Position numbers and translations under genes: made by a program. This document shows, piece by piece, positions 18,596 to 27,087 of a DNA stretch of 64,000 nt. The notes beneath the pieces are model-generated. The model was not told where the DNA came from, did not search any database, and saw only the letters and a list, made by a program, of their open reading frames with translations. Numbering within the stretch: the first letter of the stretch is position 1; each line of letters begins with the position of its first letter. The stretch is from contig NZ_MUNY01000028.1 in NCBI RefSeq assembly GCF_002002735.1, positions 18,824-82,823 on the forward strand, given 5' to 3'. The stretch is from Algoriphagus sp. A40. Its GTDB lineage: Bacteria > Bacteroidota > Bacteroidia > Cytophagales > Cyclobacteriaceae.

Positions 18596-19447
18596 GGGTA
18601 TTTTATTCAGGATTGTAAAGGAGATTTTTTGAAGGACAGCTCTGAAAATAATCCGCTTTTCGGAAAGGCTTAAAGGCAGTTTGAAGATTACTTCACAGAT
18701 TGCCAGATATAATGCAGACCGGTTGGTAAAGCTATATTTCCATTGAATGGACAAGTTTTTTTTGGTGTAAACTTTTTCAAAAAGAATCTCATCCGAGCAA
18801 ACAAAAGGGCCAAAGGAAGCAGCTCTGATCAGCCAAACCAAATCCAGGGCAAATTCTTTTTCCCCAAATCGCAAGGGTTCAATCGGCAATATTTTTGGCA
18901 CAAAACTGCTTCTTAGTAATCCATGATAGGCTGCCCACCACTCAGGAATCTCAAGTTTGATCAGTGGGATAAGGCGATCTTCCGGGCGGAGAGAGGAAGC
19001 AAATCCATGCGGAATAGAATCTTTGGAAGTGCCGTTTTCATAGGTGTTTTTCATTCCAGGTACACATAAAATTGCTTCAGGATTTTTTTCCAAAAGCACT
19101 ACTTGCTCTGATATGAAATTCAATTTGGGAATGTCATCATGTGGATTGAAAAAGCAATAATCACTCGATTCTGAAGTGATCTTCCAAAAATGAATGGAGT
19201 TCCTCCACCAGCCTAGGTTATTTTCGTTTCGGAATAATTTGAACCTTGGGTCCTTTTGGCAAAAATCATCACAAATCTCAAGAGTACGATCAGTTGATGC
19301 ATCATCACAAATCCAAATCTCAAAGTTCATATAAGTTTGCATTGAAAGGGCTTCCAAAGTGGCCAGGATGAATTTTTCAGCATTGAAGGCTGGTACATAT
19401 CCGATTACTTTGGGAACCTTGGTCAATTGGCTGGATTCAATAGTCAA
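18575..19447 (-). CDS. Family 2 glycosyltransferase
   Basis: A GT-A fold enzyme that would move a sugar from a nucleotide donor. The N-terminus shows the family start (KVIGYVPAFNAEKFILATLEAL) and ICDDASTDRTLEICDDF; the metal-binding acidic cluster is FNPHDDIPKLN. The C-terminal third is partly hydrophobic and may touch the membrane. No ATG fits before the conserved core, so TTG 19447 is taken as the start. It converges on and overlaps the Wzi-like gene. The acceptor and sugar are unknown, with a surface polysaccharide role likely from context. Confidence 0.88.
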   Translation of the reverse strand: MTIESSQLTKVPKVIGYVPAFNAEKFILATLEALSMQTYMNFEIWICDDASTDRTLEICDDFCQKDPRFKLFRNENNLGWWRNSIHFWKITSESSDYCFFNPHDDIPKLNFISEQVVLLEKNPEAILCVPGMKNTYENGTSKDSIPHGFASSLRPEDRLIPLIKLEIPEWWAAYHGLLRSSFVPKILPIEPLRFGEKEFALDLVWLIRAASFGPFVCSDEILFEKVYTKKNLSIQWKYSFTNRSALYLAICEVIFKLPLSLSEKRIIFRAVLQKISFTILNKIPLFKKVS

Positions 19448-19518
19448 GATCTTGTTGTTTGAATTTTGGTAAATCGTAACAGAGGTAATATTATTCCACT
19501 ATAAATTATTCTAAATTC

Positions 19519-19526
19519 TAAATTTG
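19519..19526 (+). promoter_or_regulatory. Candidate -7 box (TAAATTTG)
   Basis: TAAATTTG matches TAnnTTTG and lies about 67 bases upstream of the FKBP start. No clear -33 TTTG is at the expected spacing, so support is weak. Confidence 0.25.
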
Positions 19527-19593
19527 TGATGAATTTTCACCAACGCTTTTGCCTGATCGCTGATCCAGAAGTGCAATAATAAAACTTAATGAA

Positions 19594-20109
19594 ATGAAAG
19601 CAGAAAAAGATAAAGTAATAGCAGTGGCATACACCCTACGAGTCGATGATGGAGAAAGTGGTCAGGAACTCTTTGAATCGGTAACTGAGGAAAGCCCCTT
19701 TTACTTTTTGATGGGTTATCAAAATGTCTTGCCCAAATTTGAACAGGCAATTGAAGGGAAAATTGCCGGAGAAAGTTTTTCGGTAGCTATCGATTTCGAA
19801 AATGGCTATGGAGATTACGATGAAAATAAAAAAGTGATCATCCCAAAAGCCAATTTCAAGGAAGACGGAAAAAAGAACAAAGACTTGCTCAAGGTCGGAA
19901 ATGTAATCCCCATGCAGGATGACAAAGGAAACCAAATGCGCGGTGAAGTGACCAAGGTAGATTACCGTGGAGTACATATGGACTTCAATCCGCCTTTGGC
20001 AGGATTTGACTTATTTTTTGAGGGAAAAATAATCTCGATCCGAGAAGCCCAACCGGTGGAGATTGAGCACGGTCACGTGCATGGGCCTGATGGACATCAC
20101 CACCATTGA
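19594..20109 (+). CDS. slyD: SlyD-like FKBP peptidyl-prolyl isomerase
   Basis: A proline isomerase and chaperone with a metal-binding tail. The FKBP half-domain residues (YTLRVDDG, PFYFLMGYQNVLPKFEQAIEGK) surround an insert-in-flap chaperone region (ENGYGDYDENKKVIIPKANF to about residue 125), and the FKBP strand returns at NPPLAGFDLFFEGKI. The C-terminus is histidine-rich (HGHVHGPDGHHHH), as in nickel-handling SlyD. At 171 aa with no signal peptide, it is cytoplasmic. It is monocistronic, with its own terminator. Confidence 0.92.
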   Translation: MKAEKDKVIAVAYTLRVDDGESGQELFESVTEESPFYFLMGYQNVLPKFEQAIEGKIAGESFSVAIDFENGYGDYDENKKVIIPKANFKEDGKKNKDLLKVGNVIPMQDDKGNQMRGEVTKVDYRGVHMDFNPPLAGFDLFFEGKIISIREAQPVEIEHGHVHGPDGHHHH

Positions 20110-20134
20110 TTTTTCATAAAATGTATCCAGTTCC

Positions 20135-20165
20135 AAATGCCCTATTCACATTGAATAGGGCATTT
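20135..20165 (+). terminator. Terminator after the FKBP gene
   Basis: A perfect 13-bp stem (20135-20147 with 20153-20165) with loop ACATT lies 26 bases after the stop. The T tract is short. Confidence 0.8.
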
Positions 20166-20237
20166 GTCGTATGGTGGAGTAGGTAATGGGTAGGTAATTT
20201 TGACCAGTTCAGTTTTAAAAACCTAACCATTTATTTT

Positions 20238-20753
20238 GTGAAAAATACAATCGAAATTTTTAAAAAGGCCGCCCTTCTGGTTTTTTTTGTAGCATTTATG
20301 GCATGTTCCAATGATGACGGTCAAGATGTTTCCGGTAGCGGGGAGGAGTTTTCGGCAAATGTCGCAGGAGTGGGTGCAATCGCCGCCTCCAAGGATTTTG
20401 ACACCGTTTCTGGGACTAAAATTGCTGCGGGAGGGTCCAATGTACTGGTGCTTCAGGGCACAGACAACTCCGGCAAAGGATTTATGCTAAGATTGAATAC
20501 TTACACCGGGATCGGTTCTTATTCTCTAGGATTTGGAAATATCGCCAACTCTGCCACCTACATTGGAGGTACAGCAGTGGGAGAGCAATACTCCACGGCA
20601 TTCCAAGGAACCTCAGGTAACATTACTGTAACTTCTGATGACGGCAAAACCATCGAAGGAACCTTTGAATTTGTGGGAAAAGTAAACAACACTTCTGCCT
20701 CAGTCTCTGTATCCGAGGGCGTGTTTAAAGTCAATCTCCAAGAGGGTGGATAA
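20238..20753 (+). CDS. Hypothetical lipoprotein, 171 aa
   Basis: A probable periplasmic or surface lipoprotein. GTG 20238 starts a basic N-terminus followed by LLVFFVAFMACS with a lipobox cysteine at residue 23. The mature part is rich in Gly, Ser, Thr and Asn in short beta repeats (GTKIAAGGSNVLVLQGTDNSGKGF, GNITVTSDDGKTIEGTFEFVG). It resembles the DUF6252-type lipoproteins of Bacteroidota, but this is from memory. It has no enzymatic motif and a terminator follows. Confidence 0.72.
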   Translation: MKNTIEIFKKAALLVFFVAFMACSNDDGQDVSGSGEEFSANVAGVGAIAASKDFDTVSGTKIAAGGSNVLVLQGTDNSGKGFMLRLNTYTGIGSYSLGFGNIANSATYIGGTAVGEQYSTAFQGTSGNITVTSDDGKTIEGTFEFVGKVNNTSASVSVSEGVFKVNLQEGG

Positions 20754-20838
20754 AGGAATCAAATTTTTTTAAAGTGTAGCTAGATTTTTTGAAATGGCAA
20801 ATTTTCGGAGGATTAGGGTGATGATTCCGAAAATGAGC

Positions 20839-20864
20839 CGGGTTCCCGGGTGACCGGGAACCCG
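20839..20864. terminator. Bidirectional terminator between convergent genes
   Basis: A perfect 11-bp GC-rich stem CGGGTTCCCGG/CCGGGAACCCG (20839-20849 with 20854-20864) separates the lipoprotein gene from the convergent transglutaminase-like gene. On the plus strand it is followed by a T-rich stretch. Confidence 0.8.
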
Positions 20865-20867
20865 ATT

Positions 20868-21698
20868 TCATTTTTTCAGTTCGTAGCCGTAGGTTTTGTA
20901 AGCCAAGTCTATGCTAAGCTCACGAAGGCCAAGAATCCGATCCGAAGGGTACAGCAAATACGCTTTGGATAGTTGATCAACAGCCTGCCCGAAGGCCTGG
21001 GTGTTGAAATGTACGATGGCATCATTGTAATATTGAAGACCTGCCAATTGCTTCAAGTTGACAATTCTGAAAATGGCATTGTCACTGTAATCAATATGTT
21101 GACCAGCTAAACCCTGGTTCAGAACTTTCAATTTTGAATTTGCTTCCGGTCTGTAAGCATCCAGATAGTTCTGAACTTCTGAAGGCATGGTAATCATACC
21201 GCCTACAGGTAGTGTGCTTTCTAAAACCACTTTTTTACCCTCCAAATTGACAACAATAAAGACATGAAAGTCTGTCTCCACGATGTCAAAAGAGTATTCA
21301 TATCTCTCAAGTAAAAGTCCTAAAGCCGCTGAACCGCTTACGCAATCGAACTTTCCTTCAGAAAGCATAGAGTTGAAACTCGAATGCAGTTCGTATTTCT
21401 TGAGAAGTTTTTGGTGGGTTTTTTGGAAAATCTGGCGGAGAAAATTGAGCTCATCGCCTTTTTTGGATGCTTTTGAATCAAGGTCTTCAACTAAGCTTGC
21501 CCAGGCATCTTCAGGACTTGTCTGGTCCGCTTGAACGGCCCTGAATAGTTGGAATGGGTCCTCATTTCCTGTTTTCCAAATATTCATCTCCAATTCAGAA
21601 TCAAAGGTCAGGTTTTCATGCTCCAGCAATTCATTCTGAGGTTTGGCCACTTGTGCCAACCCTGTCAGAAGTAAGAGCGTGAATAAGACCTTTTTCAT
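20868..21698 (-). CDS. Secreted transglutaminase-like protein
   Basis: A 276-aa exported protein with a signal peptide (MKKVLFTLLLLTGLAQVAKPQ). C119 in GKFDCVSGSAALGLLL, H145 in TDFHVFIVV and E160 in KKVVLEST are spaced like the Cys-His-Asp/Glu triad of transglutaminase-like cysteine peptidases. The last 60 residues look helical and TPR-like (AVDQLSKAYLLYPSDRILGL). It stands alone between a terminator and rlmH. The triad is seen in sequence; peptidase or crosslinking activity is inference. Confidence 0.7.
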   Translation of the reverse strand: MKKVLFTLLLLTGLAQVAKPQNELLEHENLTFDSELEMNIWKTGNEDPFQLFRAVQADQTSPEDAWASLVEDLDSKASKKGDELNFLRQIFQKTHQKLLKKYELHSSFNSMLSEGKFDCVSGSAALGLLLERYEYSFDIVETDFHVFIVVNLEGKKVVLESTLPVGGMITMPSEVQNYLDAYRPEANSKLKVLNQGLAGQHIDYSDNAIFRIVNLKQLAGLQYYNDAIVHFNTQAFGQAVDQLSKAYLLYPSDRILGLRELSIDLAYKTYGYELKK

Positions 21699-21889
21699 GT
21701 GATTATAATTGCTTTTTAGCGGTCACATGGAATCTCGCATGGTGGAAAAACTTCCCACTGTTTAAAGTATTTGTCATGCTTGATTTCACATGAGATGAAT
21801 CTAATGTTAACCAATTGTGCCAAAGTTAACAATTTGGTAACATTAGAAAATGCCCCAGCTAAAAACTTAACATTGAGTACTCTAGGTAC

Positions 21890-22363
21890 TCATTCGTGAT
21901 GATAGGGCTCGTTCTTTAAAATTGTAAAGGCTCGATAAAGCTGTTCTACAAAAAAAGGTCGGATCATTTGGTGGGAAAAAGTCATTTTTGAAATGGAGAT
22001 TTTCCCGTTGGACCTTAAATAAAGTGCCTCAGAAAATCCATAAGGGCCTCCAATGACAAAGACCAATTGGCGAAGTCCCGAATTCATTTTCTTTTGCAGG
22101 TAATCGGAAAACTCAACAGAGGAAAATGTTTTCCCTCGCTCATCGAGAAGAATCAACTCATCGGAAGTTTGAATTTTTTTGAGGACCAATTCCCCTTCTT
22201 TTTCCTTTTGAATCTGCTCGGAAATCGACTTGGTGTTTTTTAAATCCGGAATAATGTCCAGTTCAAAGCGGACATAAAATCCTAAGCGAGTGGAATATTC
22301 CTCTAAAAGTTTTTGAATGGCAGGATGATCTGTTTTCCCTATGGCAATCAGCTTGATTTGCAT
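21890..22363 (-). CDS. rlmH: 23S rRNA (pseudouridine-1915-N3)-methyltransferase
   Basis: A SPOUT-class enzyme that methylates pseudouridine 1915 in helix 69 of 23S rRNA on the assembled ribosome. ATG 22363 gives 157 aa, the usual length, beginning MQIKLIAIGKTDH; the frame is open further upstream but unmatched. The knot region LVFVIGGPYGFSEAL and the C-terminal EQLYRAFTILKNEPYHHE are diagnostic. It is transcribed divergently from the fasciclin gene. Confidence 0.96.
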   Translation of the reverse strand: MQIKLIAIGKTDHPAIQKLLEEYSTRLGFYVRFELDIIPDLKNTKSISEQIQKEKEGELVLKKIQTSDELILLDERGKTFSSVEFSDYLQKKMNSGLRQLVFVIGGPYGFSEALYLRSNGKISISKMTFSHQMIRPFFVEQLYRAFTILKNEPYHHE

Positions 22364-22551
22364 CCTCCAAATATCTAAAAAAGCTTCAGAAAAATTTTTA
22401 CGGAAAATTTTGAACAAAAACTAAAATCCGCTCAAGTAATTCTCCTACCGTACCTACCTGAAAAAGTCCATTTAGGATTCTTAACAAATCTTTGACAAAC
22501 AATCACTTAAGACAGACTGTTCGGCCCTCACAAACCAAAATAATTTCTACC

Positions 22552-23052
22552 ATGAAAAAAGTACTTTCTATTCTGATGGTGATGACGATTTTCTTCGCTT
22601 CATCATTCACACCAAAATCTGCAAATGTTCACGAAGTTGAAGCGGACATCGTCGACTTGGCAGTATCCACTGAGTTTTTGTCCACTTTGGTGGCAGCTGT
22701 CAAAGCTGGAGATTTGGTCAACGTGTTGAAAGGTGATGGTCCGTTTACCGTTTTTGCGCCTACTAATGAGGCATTTGCAAAACTGCCGGCCGGAACTGTT
22801 GAGAACCTGTTGAAGCCTGAAAACAAGGCTCAACTAGTGGCGGTTTTGACTTACCACGTTGTGCCTGGAAAAGTAATGTCGAAAGATCTGAAAAATGGCC
22901 AAAAGGCAAAAACAGTTCAGGGTTCTGAAATCACCGTAACCCTGAAAGACGGAAAAGCCATGATCAACAATGCAACTGTTACCGCAGCGGATATTGAGGC
23001 AAGCAACGGTGTGGTCCACGTAATCGACACGGTGATTTTGCCTAAGATGTAA
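22552..23052 (+). CDS. Secreted fasciclin-domain protein
   Basis: An exported single FAS1-domain protein, a fold usually involved in adhesion. ATG 22552 begins the signal peptide ([19 protein letters not shown]). The FAS1 boxes are present: H1 ([17 protein letters not shown]), [10 protein letters not shown], and H2 ([13 protein letters not shown]) at the C-terminus. At 166 aa it is a typical bacterial one-domain form without a cell-wall anchor. A terminator follows, shared with the convergent YcxB-like gene. Confidence 0.93.
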   Translation: MKKVLSILMVMTIFFASSFTPKSANVHEVEADIVDLAVSTEFLSTLVAAVKAGDLVNVLKGDGPFTVFAPTNEAFAKLPAGTVENLLKPENKAQLVAVLTYHVVPGKVMSKDLKNGQKAKTVQGSEITVTLKDGKAMINNATVTAADIEASNGVVHVIDTVILPKM

Positions 23053-23073
23053 TTCACCTCATTCCAAAAAAAT

Positions 23074-23104
23074 AAGCCCTCCGAGAAATCAGAGGGCTTT
23101 TTTG
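23074..23104. terminator. Terminator after the fasciclin gene
   Basis: An 8-bp stem AAGCCCTC/GAGGGCTT (23074-23081 with 23092-23099) is followed by a T run ending at the stop codon of the convergent gene. A-rich sequence on the other side makes it usable on both strands. Confidence 0.88.
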
Positions 23105-23578
23105 TTATTTGATCAATTCTTTGCGCTTCAGAATTGTTTCAAGAAATTTCTTTTCGTTCTCGGTATTGAAAATCCGGAAAGGAAGGTGGATAAACTGTGC
23201 CTTGGAAAGGTAAAGAACAAATGCATCTTTGGTGAGTTCGACGCGCTTGACCATGTTCCACTGAACAGGCATTCCTTCTCGGGCATTGATTTTCATAAGA
23301 ATTTGGCGGCTGTCGATTTCGTAGGCCAATTTTTGAAAAATTGGCTTATTCTGTTCCATTTGGGTAACCCCGGTAAATTGGATGGTCCAAAAAAGAACAT
23401 AAAGCCCGTAGGCGATCACAGCACCGATAAACCACCAAATGGATGCAATCCAGAAATACCCAAAGCATATCGCAAGGGCAATCAAAATAACCCACCATTG
23501 TTCTTTTAGGATGGATTTTAGGCCCATTTTGATGTAGGTTCCAGTCTCGAGCTGGTATTTTTTTGTTTTGATAATCAT
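23105..23578 (-). CDS. YcxB-like membrane protein, 157 aa
   Basis: A small membrane protein with two adjacent hydrophobic segments (WWVILIALAICFGYFWIA and WWFIGAVIAYGLYVLFW) near residues 28-66. A basic cytoplasmic region follows, containing PVQWNMVKRVELTKDAFVLYLS and HLPFRIF, which resembles the YcxB-like C-terminal domain. Its function is unknown. It stands alone and is transcribed toward the fasciclin gene. The family assignment is from recognition of this layout and is moderate. Confidence 0.72.
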   Translation of the reverse strand: MIIKTKKYQLETGTYIKMGLKSILKEQWWVILIALAICFGYFWIASIWWFIGAVIAYGLYVLFWTIQFTGVTQMEQNKPIFQKLAYEIDSRQILMKINAREGMPVQWNMVKRVELTKDAFVLYLSKAQFIHLPFRIFNTENEKKFLETILKRKELIK

Positions 23579-23728
23579 CGGTTACAAATTAGAGAGCGCA
23601 AATATCCACCTATCCGAGTGATTAAGCAAGTCCGATAAAATCATAAATAGGGGTATTAGATGAAACAAATGGATTAATCCGTTGATTTAGAATTTCCATT
23701 CGTTTATATTATATGAAAATCATCAGCT

Positions 23729-23959
23729 ATGAACAGTCTTGTGATAGATCTTTTTATGTGCGGTGTAGCTTATGTCATTTTGATCTATTTTGTGGCTACG
23801 ATGACAAAAAACTCCCTCAGGAGAGGAAATAGTAATAATGATGATGGGGACGGAGGAATTGAAAACCTAACCCCACCAAAAATTGATTTGCCTCCAGGGG
23901 TGATTTGGCCATCGGATGTCCCAAAAAAATCAAAGTCTCCCGAGCCGATTGACTTCTAG
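23729..23959 (+). CDS. Small single-pass membrane protein, 76 aa
   Basis: One hydrophobic segment (IDLFMCGVAYVILIYFVATM) is followed by a polar tail with an acidic patch (SNNDDGDGG) and a proline-rich end (PKIDLPPGVIWPSDVPKKSKSPEP). No family is recognised. It is convergent with the Fur-family gene and overlaps it by 4 bases. The coding call rests on the clean membrane segment and the position, so confidence is moderate. Confidence 0.5.
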   Translation: MNSLVIDLFMCGVAYVILIYFVATMTKNSLRRGNSNNDDGDGGIENLTPPKIDLPPGVIWPSDVPKKSKSPEPIDF

Positions 23960-24390
23960 TGACACTTTTCGCAAATGCCCTGAACCAACAGGCTCATTTC
24001 CTTTTTTTCAAATCCTGAAGGAAGTTTGATCTGGGGGAGAATAATATCTTCCAAACAGGTCGTTTCCCCGCAGATTTCACATTTGAAATGCACATGTTCG
24101 TGGCTGTGATTGTGCACAGTCTCTCCATGTGAACAAAGCGCATACTTAGTCGCGCCGCTGTCATCAAGGACTTTGTGAATCAGATCTTTATCCAAAAAAG
24201 TCTTCAGAGTACGATAGATCGTCACCCGATCAAACTGCTGATTGAGCGTTTCCTCCAGATCTGAATGCGAAAGGGCGATGTTTTTGTCAAGAAATTCCTG
24301 AATGATTTCCTGTCTGCAATCGGTAATTCTGAGTTTGTGGGATTGTAATATGGTTAGCGGGCTCTGCATGACTTCCTTTTGGCTTTTCAA
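23956..24390 (-). CDS. Fur-family metal-responsive repressor
   Basis: A winged-helix regulator of the Fur/Zur/PerR family. The recognition helix region is FDRVTIYRTLKTFLDKDLI (residues 53-71). Structural zinc cysteines C104 and C107 (KCEIC) pair with C140 and C143 (ICEKC), and a histidine-rich loop (HNHSHEHVHF, 93-102) supplies regulatory metal ligands. ATG 24390 or 24369 may be the start. It has 144 aa. Which metal or stress it senses cannot be told from sequence alone. It is convergent with the small membrane protein. Confidence 0.92.
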   Translation of the reverse strand: MKSQKEVMQSPLTILQSHKLRITDCRQEIIQEFLDKNIALSHSDLEETLNQQFDRVTIYRTLKTFLDKDLIHKVLDDSGATKYALCSHGETVHNHSHEHVHFKCEICGETTCLEDIILPQIKLPSGFEKKEMSLLVQGICEKCH

Positions 24391-24416
24391 ATTAACTCAA
24401 AAAATGGAAGTGAAAA

Positions 24417-24442
24417 AAAAGGCGCCAAATTCGGCGCCTTTT
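24417..24442 (-). terminator. Terminator after the metalloprotease gene
   Basis: AAAAGGCGCC/GGCGCCTTTT (24417-24426 with 24433-24442) with a 6-base loop is followed on the minus strand by a run of Ts (plus-strand A run 24413-24420). It lies just past the stop at 24448. Confidence 0.9.
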
Positions 24443-24447
24443 AAGTG

Positions 24448-26982
24448 TTAATTTCCTGATTCTTCGGAGAGGATTTTTTCGATTCTAGCCAGAGCATCCT
24501 CCAAATGGAGTTTTGACATTCGGTCGGAAGTCCTTCCGATTGCAGCTCTGATCTGGGTTTGAAGCGTTTTCAATTCGCCTCTTGCCATTGGTCTGATGTC
24601 AGACTGAGAAGCATTGATCTGAGGTCCTACAAACTGACGGAATTGTGCCGGAATGGCAGGTAGATCTCCCGTTAAAAGCAATTCTAGACGCTCAATATGT
24701 GCGCGCTGCAATGCTCTACGGTGAACATCGATGGTACTTCCAGATGCTAATTCAGTCCAGATTCCTTTTCTCAAGTCGTCGAACAGCTCGGTGATTTTGT
24801 AAGCCTCATTTCCGTTCAACGCTTCATTTTCAATCACACGACCTAAACGGCCCCAATCCAAAATCCCATTAAGGGAGGTCACCTGCATTCCTCTGATTCT
24901 TTCCAAAGCTCCAAAGTCGCCGATTCTGGAGATGATCTCATCGTCTATCATCCAGGTTGGAGTTGCGAACAGCTGCTTGTTAAGGAAATCCACCGCTGAC
25001 TTCTGCATTTCTTTGGAAGTGTGGGTGTAAACGGCATCACCTTGTCCAGAAGATTTATAAATCTCCATGACACCGCCCACGTTGGTTCTCACATGTCCCA
25101 TGTACCGGTTGAACTGGCCGATTACCTGACCGTACATTTCTTCCAGGTCCGCATAATCTTTGTATGGTTTGTTTTCTTCAGCTGTCCATTCCATAAGGTT
25201 TGGCATGATTCGCTTCAGGTTTTTAATTCCATATTCGGAAGCTTTGATTGCATTGTCTCCCAAATCCTCAGACTGAGTTGTTGGATCATAGCTGTTTCCC
25301 TGACGGCCATATCGATACACAGGATCACCTTTTTTGTCCAAGATCCACTGATCCAGGATCGCCTGTTCTTCTTCCGGAGTATTGGCTTCCGGAATTGGCT
25401 TATAACCCCACATGACGGCGTATTTGTCATAAGGTCCCACATCAGGCATCAGGCTAACACCGGCATCTTCTGGCTGGGCGATGTAATTGAATCGGGCATA
25501 ATCCATGATCGATGGTGCAGTGCCAAATTCCTTTGTAAATGCCGGATCACGCAGTTTTTCTACCGGGTAAGCTACAGAAGAAGCAAAGTTGTGAGGCAAG
25601 CCCAAAGTATGGCCTACCTCGTGGGAGGAGACAAAGCGAATCAGTCTTCCCATTGTTTCCTCGGAGAAATTCACTCCCCTTGCATCCGGATTTATTGCTG
25701 CTGTTTGGATAAAGAACCAGTTTCTCAGCAAGTTCATGACGTTGTGGTACCAGCCGATGTGAGACTCTAGGATCTCTCCTGATCTTGGATCTGACACGTG
25801 CGGGCCATAGGCATTCTGTATATCTGAAGCGAAATATCGGATCACGGAGAATCGGGCATCTTCAGTACTCCAGGTTGGATCTTCCTCAGGAGTTGGTGCT
25901 TCCTTGGCAAGGATGGCATTTTTGAAACCGGCTGCTTCGAAAGCTTTCTGCCAGTCTTCCACACCCGCGATCAGATAAGGGACCCATTGCTTAGGAGTGG
26001 CGGGATCGATGTAGAACACGATGGGTTTGACCGGCTCAACCAATTCCCCACGCTTGAATTTCTCCATGTCCTCCGGCTTCACTTCCAGTCTCCAGCGGTC
26101 CAAATAACGGCGTGAAGCTGCCTTTTGGGCGTCAGAGCCATAGTCCACATAAGATCTGGCAAACCAGCCCACTCTTCGGTCCGCAAGTCTTTGCTTCATC
26201 GGCTCCTTTGGAAGTAGGATCATGGAAGCGTTCATTTCCAAAGTGATTAAACCGGTAGAACTGTTTGAAGGTGGCTCGGCTGCTGCATACGTCAACACAT
26301 AGCGAGCCTCGATGTTGATTGGATAGGAATTGATATGTGCGATGTAAGTTCGCTCATTATCCAGTCGGGACACTTTATATTCAGTTCTTCTGTTTCGCTG
26401 AAGACCCAAAGCCTGATTGTCTTTGTTGAATAGATCCGTAGCCTCGATTACAATGCCAGTGGAATCTGTTCCGCGGGATTTGATGGCGAATTTTTGAAGG
26501 ATTGGTTCTAGGTTGGAAGCTTTCACCGCCATGGAAATAGGCAGGGAATCCGCTGCGTAGTTGTTGACGGAGACTACTTTGAGCAGGATGTCGTCATTGC
26601 TTTTCTCCCAGCGCACCATCAGGTTGTTGGTGTTTTCACCGCCGTATCCGATTCCGTCTGCAGTTTTGGCGATTCTTACTACCATCAGCATATCTCGGCC
26701 AAGAAGAGAATCCGGGATTTCGTAGAAAAATTTATCCTCGATCTGATGCACTTTGAAAAGCCCTTCTTTGGTTTTGGCTTTTGCAGTGATCACTTCTTTG
26801 TATGGCTTTGGCCCGTTGGTCGGCGCACCGTTTTGCGGTTTCGCCGGTGCTGTAGGAGCTGGCGTTTCTTGGCCTTTTTTCTTTTTCTTTTGGGCAAATG
26901 AGTCTTCTGCAGATAGCAGCGTTCCCATCAATCCCAATACAAAGGCAGTTCTCCTTAGTAATTTGGGTAGGGTTTTGTTCAT
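24448..26982 (-). CDS. Secreted zinc metalloprotease, DUF5117/DUF5118 type
   Basis: A large exported metzincin-like protease. ATG 26982 (844 aa) begins the signal peptide ending in EDSFAQ, followed by a Lys run and a Pro/Ala linker. The zinc motif HEVGHTLGLPH (about residues 454-464 from this start) has all three histidines and the catalytic Glu; SIMDYARF about 35 residues later fits the Met-turn. The N-terminal DUF5117/5118-type region and a C-terminal helical domain flank the catalytic core. It is divergent from the FAD enzyme, with about 105 bases between starts. Substrate unknown. Confidence 0.9.
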   Translation of the reverse strand: MNKTLPKLLRRTAFVLGLMGTLLSAEDSFAQKKKKKGQETPAPTAPAKPQNGAPTNGPKPYKEVITAKAKTKEGLFKVHQIEDKFFYEIPDSLLGRDMLMVVRIAKTADGIGYGGENTNNLMVRWEKSNDDILLKVVSVNNYAADSLPISMAVKASNLEPILQKFAIKSRGTDSTGIVIEATDLFNKDNQALGLQRNRRTEYKVSRLDNERTYIAHINSYPINIEARYVLTYAAAEPPSNSSTGLITLEMNASMILLPKEPMKQRLADRRVGWFARSYVDYGSDAQKAASRRYLDRWRLEVKPEDMEKFKRGELVEPVKPIVFYIDPATPKQWVPYLIAGVEDWQKAFEAAGFKNAILAKEAPTPEEDPTWSTEDARFSVIRYFASDIQNAYGPHVSDPRSGEILESHIGWYHNVMNLLRNWFFIQTAAINPDARGVNFSEETMGRLIRFVSSHEVGHTLGLPHNFASSVAYPVEKLRDPAFTKEFGTAPSIMDYARFNYIAQPEDAGVSLMPDVGPYDKYAVMWGYKPIPEANTPEEEQAILDQWILDKKGDPVYRYGRQGNSYDPTTQSEDLGDNAIKASEYGIKNLKRIMPNLMEWTAEENKPYKDYADLEEMYGQVIGQFNRYMGHVRTNVGGVMEIYKSSGQGDAVYTHTSKEMQKSAVDFLNKQLFATPTWMIDDEIISRIGDFGALERIRGMQVTSLNGILDWGRLGRVIENEALNGNEAYKITELFDDLRKGIWTELASGSTIDVHRRALQRAHIERLELLLTGDLPAIPAQFRQFVGPQINASQSDIRPMARGELKTLQTQIRAAIGRTSDRMSKLHLEDALARIEKILSEESGN

Positions 26983-27087
26983 GTTACAGTATTTGGATTC
27001 TGGAAATAAAGTAACTTCCAAACAGCGGGATAAGCGGCAGTCAAACTTATTTTTTGATAAACGGTTGAATCCTCAAATCAAAGGCTC

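Noticed and set aside
25021..25770. A 249-codon plus-strand frame inside the metalloprotease gene
   Set aside because: Fully antisense to the protease zinc-domain region, and composition is not protein-like.
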